From NCBI RefSeq assembly GCF_000282655.1, contig NZ_AKIV01000049.1, forward strand, positions 1-48,036: a DNA stretch of 48,036 nt, given 5' to 3'. Both the position numbers and the translations under genes were made by a program. How positions within the stretch are numbered: the stretch's first letter is position 1; the number at the start of each line of letters is the position of its first letter. Below, in pieces: positions 1 through 10,115 of the stretch. The DNA comes from Polaromonas sp. CF318 (lineage in GTDB: Bacteria; Pseudomonadota; Gammaproteobacteria; Burkholderiales; Burkholderiaceae_C). Below the pieces are notes generated by a model, which saw only the letters and a program-made list of their open reading frames with translations, did no database searches and was not told the origin of the DNA.

Positions 1-67
1 TTCGTGTAATGCGCTGCCCCCCAAGGGGGCCGCTGCGCCTGCGGCCCGGCAAAGCCGGTTCCGCGGC
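1..67 (+). repeat. Dispersed GC-rich repeat, copy 1
   Basis: This copy runs from ttcgtgt through a C-run/G-run hairpin (CCCCC-aa-GGGGG) to ggcaaagccggttccgcgg. A second copy in opposite orientation lies at 3753-3815, differing mainly by a few bases around the central hairpin and a short deletion. Both copies are intergenic, beside recO and lysS respectively. The rest of 1-130 shows no convincing gene. Short open frames cross it, and a TAA at 7-9 could be the end of an upstream gene, but the repeat makes this uncertain. It may be a REP-like or terminator-like element; its function is not shown by the sequence. Confidence 0.7.
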
Positions 68-130
68 CCCTGCTTGCCTTTGGCTGCGTGCTTGGCGGTG
101 TGCTGCTGCTTCTCCGCCTGAGGCCTGATC

Positions 131-880
131 ATGGCCACCAAACGCATCGGTGACGAACCCGCCTACGTCCTCCACCGCTACGACTGGAGCGAGTCCAGCC
201 TGATCCTGGAGGTATTCACCCGCAAGTACGGGCGGGTGGCGCTGGTGGCGCGGGGGGCTAAAAAGCCCAGTTCCAGTTTCCGGCCTATTTTGCTGCCGCT
301 TCAGCCGTTGCATATTGCCTTCGGCGGTGACGCGGAAATCCGCACCCTCAAGAGTGCCGAATGGCAAGGTGGGCATGTGATGCCGACCGGCGATGCCTTG
401 CTGTCGGGTTACTACCTCAATGAGCTGCTGATGCGCCTGCTGGCCCGCGACGACCCGCACCCCGTGCTGTTTGACGCCTACGCGGCCACGGTGCAATTGC
501 TTGCCGCGCAGAGTGCCGAGACCCTGCAGCTGGCCTTGCGCGCCTTCGAGTTGCGGCTGCTGCGCGACATAGGCCTTTTGCCGCTGCTGGACGCCGAAAC
601 CGCCACGCTGGCGCCGCTGGACCCGGACACCGGCTATGTACTGGTGCCCGAGGCGGGCCTGCGGCAGGCGCATGACGACGACCGCGTCAGCCTGCCCGGC
701 GGGCAATGGCAGGCGCTGCAGCAGGCGCTGGGCGACGAGTCCCTGTTTTCCGACACCGTGCGGGCCTGTATCCCGGGCTTCAATGAGCTTAAAACCCAGC
801 TGCGCGGCCTGCTGCACTACCATTGTGGCGTCAAGGTCCTGAAAACCCGGCAAATGATGATGGACCTGCAAGCTTTTTAA
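131..880 (+). CDS. recO: DNA repair protein RecO
   Basis: This 249-residue protein matches RecO, the RecF-pathway mediator that works with RecR to load RecA onto SSB-coated single-stranded DNA and anneals complementary strands. The N-terminal part (about residues 8-85, [20 protein letters not shown] and following) is the OB-fold typical of the family. The remainder is the helical domain ending in a Leu-rich segment ([12 protein letters not shown]). The zinc-binding cysteines of some RecO proteins are not evident; only a few scattered Cys are present, which is usual in Proteobacteria. ATG at 131 is the first in-frame start and gives the normal length. pdxJ follows after 12 bases, as in the common rnc-era-recO-pdxJ-acpS string, so they are probably one transcript. 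Confidence 0.95.
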   Translation: MATKRIGDEPAYVLHRYDWSESSLILEVFTRKYGRVALVARGAKKPSSSFRPILLPLQPLHIAFGGDAEIRTLKSAEWQGGHVMPTGDALLSGYYLNELLMRLLARDDPHPVLFDAYAATVQLLAAQSAETLQLALRAFELRLLRDIGLLPLLDAETATLAPLDPDTGYVLVPEAGLRQAHDDDRVSLPGGQWQALQQALGDESLFSDTVRACIPGFNELKTQLRGLLHYHCGVKVLKTRQMMMDLQAF

Positions 881-892
881 CGAGCCACCGCC

Positions 893-1699
893 ATGAAAAT
901 CCTTTCGCCCGTTCCCGTCGTGTCCCATGCGCACGACAAGACCGCACTGTCGGTCAATGTCAACAAGGTCGCCTTGCTGCGCAATTCCCGGCACCTGGAC
1001 ATTCCCAGCGTGCTCCGCGCCGCCGAACTGTGCCTGGAGGCCGGTGCCCAAGGCATCACGGTGCATCCACGGCCCGACGAGCGCCACATCCGCCGCGACG
1101 ACGTCTTTGAGCTCGCGGCGCTGATGAAGGACTGGCCCGACCGCGAATTCAACATCGAAGGCAATCCCTTCCAGAACCTCATGGATTTTGTGCACGACCT
1201 CGCCGCCCGCGGCCTGCCGCTGCACCAGTGCACCTTTGTGCCCGACAGCGAAGACCAGTTCACCAGCGACCACGGCTGGAGCTTTCCCGAGGACGCCGAG
1301 CGCCTGCGGCCTTTGATCCAGCAGGCGCACGATCGCCGCGTGCGCGTCAGCCTCTTCATGGATCCGGTGCCCGAAGCCATGGCGGCGGCCAAGGCCGTGG
1401 GCGCCGACCGCGTGGAGTTTTATACGGAAACCTATGCCCGCGCCTGGGCTGGTTCCGAAAAAGCGAAGGTGCTGGCCCGTTTTACCCTGGCGGCGCAGGC
1501 TGCGGCGGCCGCCGGCCTGGGCATCAACGCCGGTCACGACCTGAACCGTGACAACCTCACGGAGTTTGTGCGTGAAGTGCCGGGCGTGCTGGAGGTGTCC
1601 ATAGGCCACGCCCTGATCGCCGACGCGCTGGAGTTGGGCTACGCCGCCACCGTCAGAAGCTATCTGGCCAGCATAGACCGGGCGTTCGTTTCTGCATGA
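893..1699 (+). CDS. pdxJ: Pyridoxine 5'-phosphate synthase
   Basis: PdxJ condenses 1-deoxy-D-xylulose 5-phosphate with 3-amino-2-oxopropyl phosphate to form pyridoxine 5'-phosphate, the last ring-closing step of DXP-dependent vitamin B6 synthesis. The 268-residue protein has the family signatures: [15 protein letters not shown] near the N-terminus, [17 protein letters not shown] (phosphate and base-catalyst region), [25 protein letters not shown] and [11 protein letters not shown]. It is slightly longer at the N-terminus than the E. coli enzyme. ATG at 893 is used; there is only a weak Shine-Dalgarno sequence, consistent with coupling to recO 12 bases upstream. Its stop overlaps the start of acpS (ATGA). 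Confidence 0.97.
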   Translation: MKILSPVPVVSHAHDKTALSVNVNKVALLRNSRHLDIPSVLRAAELCLEAGAQGITVHPRPDERHIRRDDVFELAALMKDWPDREFNIEGNPFQNLMDFVHDLAARGLPLHQCTFVPDSEDQFTSDHGWSFPEDAERLRPLIQQAHDRRVRVSLFMDPVPEAMAAAKAVGADRVEFYTETYARAWAGSEKAKVLARFTLAAQAAAAAGLGINAGHDLNRDNLTEFVREVPGVLEVSIGHALIADALELGYAATVRSYLASIDRAFVSA

Positions 1700-2091
1700 T
1701 CTACGGCATTGGCACTGATATTTGCGACGTGCGCCGCATTCGCGCCAGCCTTGAAAGGCACGGCGAGCGCTTTGCCAAGAAGATACTGGCGGACGGCGAA
1801 CTGGCCACCTGGAAGGCCCGCAGCGCGCGCTGGCCGGACCGCGGCGTCAGCTACCTGGCTACCCGTTTTTCCGCCAAGGAGGCTTTCAGCAAGGCGATAG
1901 GTATGGGCATGCGCATGCCCATGACCTGGCGTTCCTGCGAGATCGCCAAGGCTGCGAGCGGCAAGCCCGAGATCGTGTTGCACGGCGCGCTCAAGGCCTG
2001 GTTCGAGGCGCGCCAGCTCACCGCCCATGTCACCGTGACCGACGAGACCGATTACGCCGCCAGTTTCTGCGTGGTGGAAAAGCTCTCCTGA
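1696..2091 (+). CDS. acpS: Holo-[acyl-carrier-protein] synthase
   Basis: AcpS moves 4'-phosphopantetheine from coenzyme A to the serine of apo-ACP, activating it for fatty acid synthesis. The protein has 131 residues, normal for the family. The two Mg-binding motifs are present: [14 protein letters not shown] with Asp8, and [13 protein letters not shown] with Glu62. The ATG overlaps the pdxJ stop as ATGA, a sign of translational coupling; the pdxJ-acpS pair is widely conserved in Proteobacteria. nagZ follows 31 bases later on the same strand. Confidence 0.96.
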   Translation: MIYGIGTDICDVRRIRASLERHGERFAKKILADGELATWKARSARWPDRGVSYLATRFSAKEAFSKAIGMGMRMPMTWRSCEIAKAASGKPEIVLHGALKAWFEARQLTAHVTVTDETDYAASFCVVEKLS

Positions 2092-2122
2092 CCCTCAACG
2101 GAACCCCCACTCCGGATTTTTT

Positions 2123-3181
2123 ATGACCCAGCACGCCCCCCTCATCATCGATATCGCCGGCCACGCGCTCACCAAGGCCGACCGCCGGCGCCTGAAACAC
2201 CCGCTGACCGGCGGCATCATCCTGTTCGCCCGCAACTGGAAGGACCGCCGGCAGCTGTCCGACCTGTGTGCCGAGATCAAGGACATCCGCGAGGATTTGC
2301 TGATCTGCGTGGACCACGAAGGCGGCCGCGTGCAGCGCTTCAAGACCGACGGCTTCACCCACCTGCCGCCCATGCGCGAGCTGGGCCTGCTGTGGATGAA
2401 AGACCAACTGGCCGCCACCAATGCCGCGACCGCCTGCGGTTATGTGCTGGGCGCCGAGTTGCGCGCCTGCGGCGTCGATTTCAGCTTCACACCTGTGCTG
2501 GACCTCGATTACGGTGAAAGCGGCGTGATCGGCGACCGCGCCTTCGGTCGCGACCCGCGCGTCGTCACGCTGCTGGCCAAGAGCCTGATGCACGGCCTGC
2601 TGCAGGCCGGCGTCGCCAACTGCGGCAAGCACTTCCCCGGCCACGGTTTTGTCAAGGCCGACTCCCACACCGACATCCCCGTCGACAAGCGCAGCCTCAA
2701 AGCCATACTGGCCGACGATGCCGCGCCTTACGGCTGGCTCAACACCACGCTCAGCAGCGTGATGCCCGCCCATGTGATCTATCCCAAGGTCGATGCCCGA
2801 CCGGCCGGTTTCTCCAGCCAGTGGCTGAACTTCATCCTGCGCAGCCAGCTGGGCTTCGGCGGTGCGATTTTCAGCGACGACCTCAGCATGGCCGGTGCCC
2901 GCCTGATCGACGGCAAGGAAGTCAGCTATAGCGAGGCGGCCGTCACGGCACTCAACGCCGGCTGCGACATGGTGCTGCTGTGCAACCAGTCCGTAGGCGA
3001 GGGCCAGCCTGTCGACGAACTGCTGGACGGCATGTCCGAGGCCCTGCTCAAGGGCCAGTGGGAAGCCATGGAAGCCAGCGAGTTGCGGCGGCTGGCGCTG
3101 CTGCCGCAGGGGAGGGCGTTTGGCTGGGATGAATTGATGGTGCAGCCGGCGTATATGCATGCGGTGGGGTTGATTCCCTGA
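2123..3181 (+). CDS. nagZ: Beta-N-acetylhexosaminidase
   Basis: NagZ is a cytoplasmic glycoside hydrolase of family 3 that removes N-acetylglucosamine from anhydro-muropeptides in peptidoglycan recycling. The 352-residue protein shows KHFPGHGFVKADSHTD, which holds the substrate-binding Lys-His pair and the catalytic His of the DSH motif, and IFSDDLSMAGA, which holds the nucleophile Asp at about residue 252. The length matches the single-domain NagZ of Gram-negative bacteria. It ends the recO-pdxJ-acpS-nagZ string and converges on the metallopeptidase gene 26 bases away. The last 25 or so codons change to G/T-ending codons, unlike the rest of the gene. Confidence 0.96.
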   Translation: MTQHAPLIIDIAGHALTKADRRRLKHPLTGGIILFARNWKDRRQLSDLCAEIKDIREDLLICVDHEGGRVQRFKTDGFTHLPPMRELGLLWMKDQLAATNAATACGYVLGAELRACGVDFSFTPVLDLDYGESGVIGDRAFGRDPRVVTLLAKSLMHGLLQAGVANCGKHFPGHGFVKADSHTDIPVDKRSLKAILADDAAPYGWLNTTLSSVMPAHVIYPKVDARPAGFSSQWLNFILRSQLGFGGAIFSDDLSMAGARLIDGKEVSYSEAAVTALNAGCDMVLLCNQSVGEGQPVDELLDGMSEALLKGQWEAMEASELRRLALLPQGRAFGWDELMVQPAYMHAVGLIP

Positions 3182-3207
3182 TACCGCGGCCTGCTGGCTG
3201 CTAAACC

Positions 3208-3750
3208 TCAGGCCGCCTGGCTTCCTGGCCAAGCCAGCTTACCCACCACGTCCATGTGCGTGAGGTAGACCCGCAAATCAAACTCATACTGGTGATACTG
3301 CGGCTCCATATGCGTACACAACTGGTAGAAAGCCTTGTCATGGGCCTTCTCCTTGATGTGGGCCAGTTCATGGACCGCGATCATCCGCAAAAACTCCACG
3401 GGCACGTCCTTGAACAAGGTGGCCACGCGGATCTCGCGTTTGGCCTTGAGCTTGTTGCCCTGCATGCGTGACACGGTGGTGTGCGTGCCCAGCGCGTGGG
3501 CGATCACGTGGAGCTTGCTGTCGAAGGCCACCTTGGACAGCGGCTCGGAACTGCGCAGGAAATCGTTCTTGAGATCCATCACGTAGTCGTACAGCGCCTT
3601 GTCGGTCCGCACGCCGTGGCCCTGGGGGTATTTGGTGAGCAACACTTCGCCCAGCCGGCCCTGGGTCAGCAATTGCTGAACCTGGGTTTGCAAGTTGTCC
3701 GGATAGCCGGCGAGGTATTTGAGCGGTGCCATGAATTCTTTAACCAGCAT
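3208..3750 (-). CDS. YgjP/DUF45-family zinc metallopeptidase
   Basis: The 180-residue protein carries the signature of the YgjP-like (DUF45, M48-like) metallopeptidase domain. HELAHIKEKAHDKAFYQLC gives two zinc-binding His and the Glu of HExxH, plus the third His of KAHDK, and is followed by HMEPQYH. The first 90 residues have no recognised motif. Start ATG 3750 (MLVKEF) is taken; MAPLKY at 3729 is an alternative. The substrate of this family is not established. It is transcribed toward nagZ (convergent) and lies downstream of lysS on the same strand, separated by a dispersed repeat. The catalytic residues look intact, so it is probably active. Confidence 0.85.
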   Translation of the reverse strand: MLVKEFMAPLKYLAGYPDNLQTQVQQLLTQGRLGEVLLTKYPQGHGVRTDKALYDYVMDLKNDFLRSSEPLSKVAFDSKLHVIAHALGTHTTVSRMQGNKLKAKREIRVATLFKDVPVEFLRMIAVHELAHIKEKAHDKAFYQLCTHMEPQYHQYEFDLRVYLTHMDVVGKLAWPGSQAA

Positions 3751-3752
3751 AA

Positions 3753-3815
3753 GCCGCGGAACCGGCTTTGCCGGGCCGCAGGCGGCCCCCCCGGGGGGCA
3801 GGGAGCGACACGAAG
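3753..3815 (-). repeat. Dispersed GC-rich repeat, copy 2 (inverted)
   Basis: The reverse complement of this stretch matches 1-67 over almost its full length, with the shared ends ttcgtgt and ggcaaagccggttccgcgg and a CCCCCC/GGGGGG hairpin in the middle. It fills the gap between lysS and the metallopeptidase gene. The two copies are in inverted orientation and bracket the recO-to-metallopeptidase segment. Confidence 0.7.
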
Positions 3816-3831
3816 TGCGCGGCCGTGGGGG

Positions 3832-5379
3832 CTAACTCTCGCGGCGCAGCGCTGGGAACAGAATTACGTCGCGAATGCTGGCGCTGTCGGTCAGCAGCAT
3901 CATCAGGCGGTCGATCCCCACGCCGCAGCCGCCTGTGGGGGGCATGCCGTATTCGAGGGCGCGCACGAAGTCGTGGTCGTAGAACATGGCTTCGTCGTCG
4001 CCGCTGTCCTTGGCCGCCACCTGGGCATTGAAGCGGGCGGCCTGCTCTTCGGCGTCGTTGAGCTCGCTGAAGCCGTTGCCGAACTCGCGGCCGGTGATGT
4101 AAAGCTCAAAACGCTCGGTCACCTCGGGCCGGCTGTCGTTGGCGCGCGCCAGCGGCGAGATTTCCGTCGGATGTTCCATGATGAAGGTCGGTTGCCAGAG
4201 CTTTTCCTCGACCAGTTCCTCGAAATACAGCACCTGCAGGCTGGCCAGCGAACGGGTCGAGAGGCGGTCTTTTTCTTCGTTCATGCCCAGCTTTTTAAGG
4301 GCGTTGGTCAGCCAGGCCGCGTCATCGACGTGCTCGCCGGCTTCGGTATGCTTGAGGATGGCTTCGCGTATCGTCAGCCGCTCAAAGGGTTTGGCGAGGT
4401 CGACTTTTTCTTCCTTGCCGCCGTAGCTCAGCTGCAGCGTGCCAACGGCTTTTTGTGCCGCGTCGCGGATCAGCGCCTCGGTGAAGTCCATCAGGTCGTT
4501 GTAGTCCCAGTAGGCCGCATAGAACTCCATCATGGTGAATTCGGGGTTGTGCCGTACCGAGATGCCCTCGTTGCGGTAGCTGCGGTTGATCTCGAAGACA
4601 CGGTCAAAACCGCCGACGATCAGGCGCTTGAGGTAGAGCTCGGGCGCGATGCGCAGGAACATCTCCTGGTCCAGCGCATTGTGGTGCGTCTTGAAGGGTT
4701 TGGCATTGGCGCCGCCCGGGATAGGGTGCAGCATGGGCGTCTCGACCTCGAGGAAATCGTGCTTGACCATGAATTCGCGGATCGAGCTGACGGCTTTGCT
4801 GCGCGCGGTGAAACGCTTGCGCGCCTGTTCGTCGGTGATCAGGTCCACATAGCGCTGGCGATATTTCTGCTCCTGGTCGGCCATGCCGTAAAAATCGCCG
4901 GGCAGGGGGCGCAGGCTCTTGGTCAGCAGGCGCACGCTGGTGGCATGGATGGACAGCTCGCCGGTTTTGGTCTTGAAGACCTTGCCTTCGGCCGCCACGA
5001 TATCGCCCAGGTCCCAGTGCTTGAAAGCGGCATAGAGCTCTTCGCCGATCTCGTCGCGCGTGAGGAAAATCTGGATGCGTCCGGTGCTGTCCTGCAGCGT
5101 GGCAAAACTCGCCTTGCCCATCACGCGCTTGAGCATCATGCGGCCGGCGATCTTCGCGGGAATCGCCTCGGCGGCCAGTGTCTCGCCGTCCTTGCCACCG
5201 TGCGCTGCGTGCAGCTTGCCCGCATGGTCGCTCGGCTTGAAGTCGTTCGGGAAGGCCACGCCTTTGCCGTCCGCCTGGTCTTTGCGCAAGGCCTTGAGCT
5301 TTTCGCGGCGCTCGACGATCAGCTTGTTCTCGTCTTGTGGCGCGGGGGTGGCGGTGGGCGTATTCGGCTGGTTGGACAT
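3832..5379 (-). CDS. lysS: Lysyl-tRNA synthetase, class II
   Basis: LysS charges tRNA-Lys with lysine using ATP. The 515-residue protein has the class II architecture. An N-terminal anticodon-binding OB-fold lies at about residues 75-180 ([22 protein letters not shown] and following). The catalytic core has motif 1 ([21 protein letters not shown]), motif 2 ([19 protein letters not shown]) and motif 3 ([14 protein letters not shown] near the C-terminus). ATG 5379 gives a short Thr/Pro/Ala-rich N-terminal tail ([19 protein letters not shown]), common in betaproteobacterial LysS. A 150-base gap separates it from the upstream LON-domain gene and probably holds its promoter. Confidence 0.97.
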   Translation of the reverse strand: MSNQPNTPTATPAPQDENKLIVERREKLKALRKDQADGKGVAFPNDFKPSDHAGKLHAAHGGKDGETLAAEAIPAKIAGRMMLKRVMGKASFATLQDSTGRIQIFLTRDEIGEELYAAFKHWDLGDIVAAEGKVFKTKTGELSIHATSVRLLTKSLRPLPGDFYGMADQEQKYRQRYVDLITDEQARKRFTARSKAVSSIREFMVKHDFLEVETPMLHPIPGGANAKPFKTHHNALDQEMFLRIAPELYLKRLIVGGFDRVFEINRSYRNEGISVRHNPEFTMMEFYAAYWDYNDLMDFTEALIRDAAQKAVGTLQLSYGGKEEKVDLAKPFERLTIREAILKHTEAGEHVDDAAWLTNALKKLGMNEEKDRLSTRSLASLQVLYFEELVEEKLWQPTFIMEHPTEISPLARANDSRPEVTERFELYITGREFGNGFSELNDAEEQAARFNAQVAAKDSGDDEAMFYDHDFVRALEYGMPPTGGCGVGIDRLMMLLTDSASIRDVILFPALRRES

Positions 5380-5529
5380 AAGGTCAAGTTTTCCGGAAAG
5401 GGGTCGAAAGGTGCCGGGCGCCGGCCCACGCGAGGTGGGTCCGAAAAGCGCCGAATTGTCGATTTTAAGTTTTTACAGGGGCGTTTTGGCCCGGTCGCCT
5501 GAAAAGGCTTTGGGATCGCCCACAGATCC

Positions 5530-6192
5530 CTACAGCGCGATGCCGGTGCGCTCCAGGATGTCGCTTACCAGTTCCAGCCGCATCAGGGGGTTGTCCAGCT
5601 GCATGAGGCGCTGCTTGAGCTCCAGGGGGATGGGCAGCAGCTCGCACCAGCGGTTGGAAACCCAGCCGCAGTCGTCCAGCCGGTAAGGCGACTGCAGCGG
5701 CATCTGGGCCTGAGGTATGTCGCGCACCTGCAGGCTTTTGATCAGCCTGCCCAGCGCGTCGGCCGCGGCTTGCAGGTCGGGTGGAATGGCGACGGGCTGG
5801 TCGTCTTCCAGCCGGGTGACGTCGGCGATCCACAGGCCGTGCTTGAGTTTTTCGCGGCGGGAGATTTCAAAGCGCTGCGCGCCGGTGCAGCGTATGGTCA
5901 TCAGGCCCGGCTGGGGGATAGAGAATTCGGTGATGGTGGCCAGGGTTCCCACGCTGCTGAAGGCCTCGTGCGCAAAGCCGTCGCCCGTCGGGGCACCGGC
6001 ATCGGCGGGGCGGCGGACCTCGGATCCTTCGATGAGCGAAACCACGCCGAAGGGCGCGCCGGCCTTGTGGCATTTGCCGATCATGTCGAGGTAGCGGACC
6101 TCAAAAATACGCAACGGCAAGACACCGCCGGGGTACAGCACCGCACCCAGCGGAAACAGGGGAAGGGAGCTCAGGGTCAAGGCTTCTGACAT
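5530..6192 (-). CDS. LON substrate-binding domain protein
   Basis: The 220-residue protein is almost entirely a LON N-terminal (substrate-binding, PUA-like) domain: LPLFPLGAVLYPGGVLPLRIFEVRYLDM near the N-terminus, then FGVVSL, SVGTLATITEF and GLMTIRCTGAQRF. No AAA+ ATPase or Ser-Lys protease part follows, so this is the stand-alone form found in many bacteria, whose role is unproven. ATG 6192 (MSEALTL) is chosen over an upstream GTG at 6225 because the domain begins directly after it. It lies 125 bases downstream of accD on the same strand. Confidence 0.85.
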   Translation of the reverse strand: MSEALTLSSLPLFPLGAVLYPGGVLPLRIFEVRYLDMIGKCHKAGAPFGVVSLIEGSEVRRPADAGAPTGDGFAHEAFSSVGTLATITEFSIPQPGLMTIRCTGAQRFEISRREKLKHGLWIADVTRLEDDQPVAIPPDLQAAADALGRLIKSLQVRDIPQAQMPLQSPYRLDDCGWVSNRWCELLPIPLELKQRLMQLDNPLMRLELVSDILERTGIAL

Positions 6193-6317
6193 GGTCTCAT
6201 CGTGCTCTGGGGTGCCGTGAACCACATCATCCCATGTGACCCGCGCTGCAAATTTTTCGTGCGGCTAATACGCCTTGCTTGAGGGGCTTTTCGGGGGACG
6301 CAGGGCCTGCCGGTTTC

Positions 6318-7190
6318 TCAGCTGACGGCATCCGCAGGCTGGCGCAGCAGCATGGCCAGGGAGTTGGCCACGGTCTTGCGCAGTTCCCTGCGGTCGCAGA
6401 TGAAGTCGATCGCGCCCTTGGTCTGCAGGAACTCGGCGCGCTGGAAACCTTCCGGCAGCGTGACGCGCACGGTCGATTCAATCACGCGCGGGCCGGCAAA
6501 ACCGATCAGGGCCTTGGGCTCGGCAATCACCACGTCGCCGACAAACGCGAAGCCGGCGCTCACCCCGCCCATGGTCGGGTCGGTCAGCACGCTGATGTAA
6601 GGCAGGCCTTTTTTGGCCAGGCGCGTCAGGGCGGCATTGGTTTTGGCCATTTGCATGAGGCTGAGCAGGCCTTCCTGCATGCGCGCGCCGCCGGTGGCGG
6701 TAAAGCAGATGAAAGGTACTTTTTGCTCGATGGCTGCGTGCACGCCGCGCACAAAGCGCTCGCCCACCACGCTGCCCATGCTGCCGCCCATGAAGTCGAA
6801 CTCAAAGCAGGCCACAACCACGCCTATGCTGTGCACCGCGCCGCCCATGACGACCAGCGCGTCGGTTTCCTGGGTGTTTTCCAGGGCTTCCTTGAGGCGT
6901 TCTGGGTATTTGCGGCTGTCCTTGAATTTCAGGGCATCGACCGGCAGCACTTCCTGGCCCAGCTCGTAGCGGCCTTCCGGGTCCAGGAAGGCGTCCAGCC
7001 GCGCGCGCGCGCCTATGCGGTGGTGGTGGCTGCACTGCGGGCAGACGTTCTGGTTTTTCTCCAGGTCGGTTTTGTAAAGCACCGCTTCGCAGCTCGGGCA
7101 CTTGATCCACAGGCCCTCGGGCACCTGGCGGCGTTCCGTCGGGTCGGTGGGGCTGATTTTGGGGGGGAGAAGTTTTTCTAGCCAAGACAT
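6318..7190 (-). CDS. accD: Acetyl-CoA carboxylase carboxyltransferase subunit beta
   Basis: AccD pairs with AccA to transfer the carboxyl group from carboxybiotin to acetyl-CoA, forming malonyl-CoA for fatty acid synthesis. The 290-residue protein has the N-terminal zinc ribbon ([12 protein letters not shown] and [12 protein letters not shown], four Cys) and the crotonase-fold core with [35 protein letters not shown] and [14 protein letters not shown]. It follows trpA by 108 bases on the same strand, the usual betaproteobacterial trpFBA-accD order, but folC-dedD-cvpA-purF, often found next, is absent. The trpA-accD gap holds a large hairpin (7219-7283). Confidence 0.97.
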   Translation of the reverse strand: MSWLEKLLPPKISPTDPTERRQVPEGLWIKCPSCEAVLYKTDLEKNQNVCPQCSHHHRIGARARLDAFLDPEGRYELGQEVLPVDALKFKDSRKYPERLKEALENTQETDALVVMGGAVHSIGVVVACFEFDFMGGSMGSVVGERFVRGVHAAIEQKVPFICFTATGGARMQEGLLSLMQMAKTNAALTRLAKKGLPYISVLTDPTMGGVSAGFAFVGDVVIAEPKALIGFAGPRVIESTVRVTLPEGFQRAEFLQTKGAIDFICDRRELRKTVANSLAMLLRQPADAVS

Positions 7191-7218
7191 GAAGTCAGTC
7201 CTTGTGGTGTCGGGCGGC

Positions 7219-7283
7219 GCCTGGGGCCTTGCCGGGCGAAAAGCGCAATTATGCGCCGGTTTGCCCGGTGTCCGGCCCCAGGC
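7219..7283 (-). promoter_or_regulatory. Three-tier hairpin between trpA and accD
   Basis: Three nested inverted repeats share one axis: 7219-7228 with 7274-7283 (GCCTGGGGCC/GGCCCCAGGC, perfect 10 bp), 7232-7237 with 7263-7268 (CCGGGC/GCCCGG), and 7243-7247 with 7252-7256 (GCGCA/TGCGC, loop ATTA). In the transcript this would form a nearly continuous 65-base stem-loop ending about 28 bases before the accD start codon. No U-run follows on the accD side, so a simple intrinsic terminator is unlikely. An mRNA processing, stability or translational control element is possible. Confidence 0.6.
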
Positions 7284-7298
7284 CGGCCCGCTTGAAAG

Positions 7299-8113
7299 TC
7301 AGTCCAAAGCAGTACGGATTTCCTGCAAAAACGCCTGCGCGGTGGCGGCCACCTTGTCGCGGGGCTGGTTTTCGATCAGCTGGATGATTTTGCTGCCTAT
7401 GACCACGGCATCGGCCACCTTGCCGATAGCCTTGGCCGTGGCGGCGTCGCGTATGCCGAAGCCCACGCCCACGGGCACGTTCACATGCTTGCGTATGCGC
7501 GGCAGCGTGGTTTCGACGGCCGCGACATCCAGCGTGCCGGCGCCCGTCACGCCCTTCAGCGAGACGTAATAGACATAACCGCTGGCAACCTCGGCCACCT
7601 GTGCCATGCGCGCGTCAGTGCTGGTGGGCGCCAGCAAAAAGATCAAATCCATGTTGTGCGCGCGCAGCCGGGCGGCGAACTCCACGCATTCCTCGGGCGG
7701 GTAGTCGACGATGAGCACGCCGTCCACGCCGGCCTGGGCTGCATCGCGGATGAAGGCGCTTTCCGTCTTGCTGCCGCCGTGCTTGATGTCGTAGCGCTCC
7801 ACCGGGTTGGCGTAACCCATCAGGACCACCGGTGTGCTGCCATCTTTGCTGCGGAACTGGCGCACCATCTCCAGCACCTGGGCCAGGCCGACACCGAAGG
7901 ACAGGGCCTTGTCGCCGGCTTTCTGGATCACCGGGCCGTCGGCGCTGGGGTCGGAAAATGGCACGCCCAGCTCGATCACGTCGGCGCCGCCGGCCACCAT
8001 GGCATGCATCAGCTCGGGCGTGACGTCGGCAAAGGGGAAGCCCGCGGTGACGTAAGGAATCAAGGCCTTGCGGCCCTGGCTTTTGAGCGTGGAGAAGGTG
8101 GCAGCAATGCGGC

Positions 8114-8117
<4 letters not shown>
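7299..8117 (-). CDS. trpA: Tryptophan synthase alpha chain
   Basis: TrpA cleaves indole-3-glycerol phosphate to indole and glyceraldehyde 3-phosphate and channels indole to TrpB. The 272-residue TIM barrel starts [20 protein letters not shown]. The catalytic Glu49 ([11 protein letters not shown]) and Asp60 (PSADGPVIQ) are present, as are the phosphate-binding glycines near [11 protein letters not shown] 8117 is chosen because it overlaps the trpB stop by four bases (ATGA) and gives the family length; a longer open frame upstream lies inside trpB. It is co-transcribed with trpF and trpB. Confidence 0.97.
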
Positions 8118-9383
<1,266 letters not shown>

Positions 9384-9406
<23 letters not shown>

Positions 9407-10115
9407 GATGGGGACTCTTTGCAAGTAACTCGTCGGCGGCGCGCACGGCCGCGACGAACTGGTTGATTTTGTCGGCGCTTTTGATTCCCTTGGAAACCTC
9501 GACGCCGGAACTGACATCAACGGCCAGCGTCGTGCAACGCGGCCAGACTTGCGAAATGCCATCGATCACGTTTGCAGGCGTCAATCCACCAGACAAAACG
9601 AGGTGAGCGTTGACGTTTGGAGGAAGAAGTGACCAATTGAATGTTTTCCCGCCGCCGCCATAACCCTCGACATGAGCGTCGAGCAGGATGGCTTGTGCGG
9701 CCTTGAAGTCCTGGGCGTATTTTACGAGATCAAAGCCGCCTGGGTTGCCCGGGGTGTTTGGGGCGGTTTTTTCATCAAGCGGAATGCGCGCGGCGCGCAT
9801 GAAGGGTCGACCGGCCTGCAGGCAGGCTTCGGGCGTTTCGTCCCCGTGAAATTGCAGAAAAGCCGTGGGCATGAGGGCGCAGGCGGCGCTGATGCGGGCC
9901 GCGGGCGCGTTGACGAAGAGCAGCACCGGGGTCACAAAGGGCGGCAGGCGGCGGGCCAGTTCGGCGGCGCGTTCGGCCGTCACATGGCGCGGGCTGGCCT
10001 CGTACATCACAAAGCCGACCGCATCAGCCCCGGCCGCCACGGCGGCGTCCACGTCTTCCTCGCGGGTCAGGCCGCAGATCTTGATGCGGGTACGGGTGAT
10101 CGGGGTCGGTGTCAT
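9384..10115 (-). CDS. trpF: Phosphoribosylanthranilate isomerase
   Basis: TrpF carries out the Amadori rearrangement of N-(5'-phosphoribosyl)anthranilate in tryptophan synthesis. The 243-residue TIM barrel has the catalytic Cys14 in [16 protein letters not shown], the general acid Asp in [17 protein letters not shown], and the C-terminal phosphate-binding stretch [18 protein letters not shown] 10115 is preferred because it overlaps the truA stop as ATGA; a TTG three codons upstream is also in frame. It heads trpF-trpB-trpA. Confidence 0.96.

Noticed and set aside
3..128. Short plus-strand open frame leading up to recO, possibly the end of era
   Set aside because: It runs through the dispersed repeat and shows no Era C-terminal motif; too little sequence to support it.
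3481..5502. Plus-strand open frame of 673 codons opposite lysS
   Set aside because: Antisense to lysyl-tRNA synthetase; no recognisable domain.
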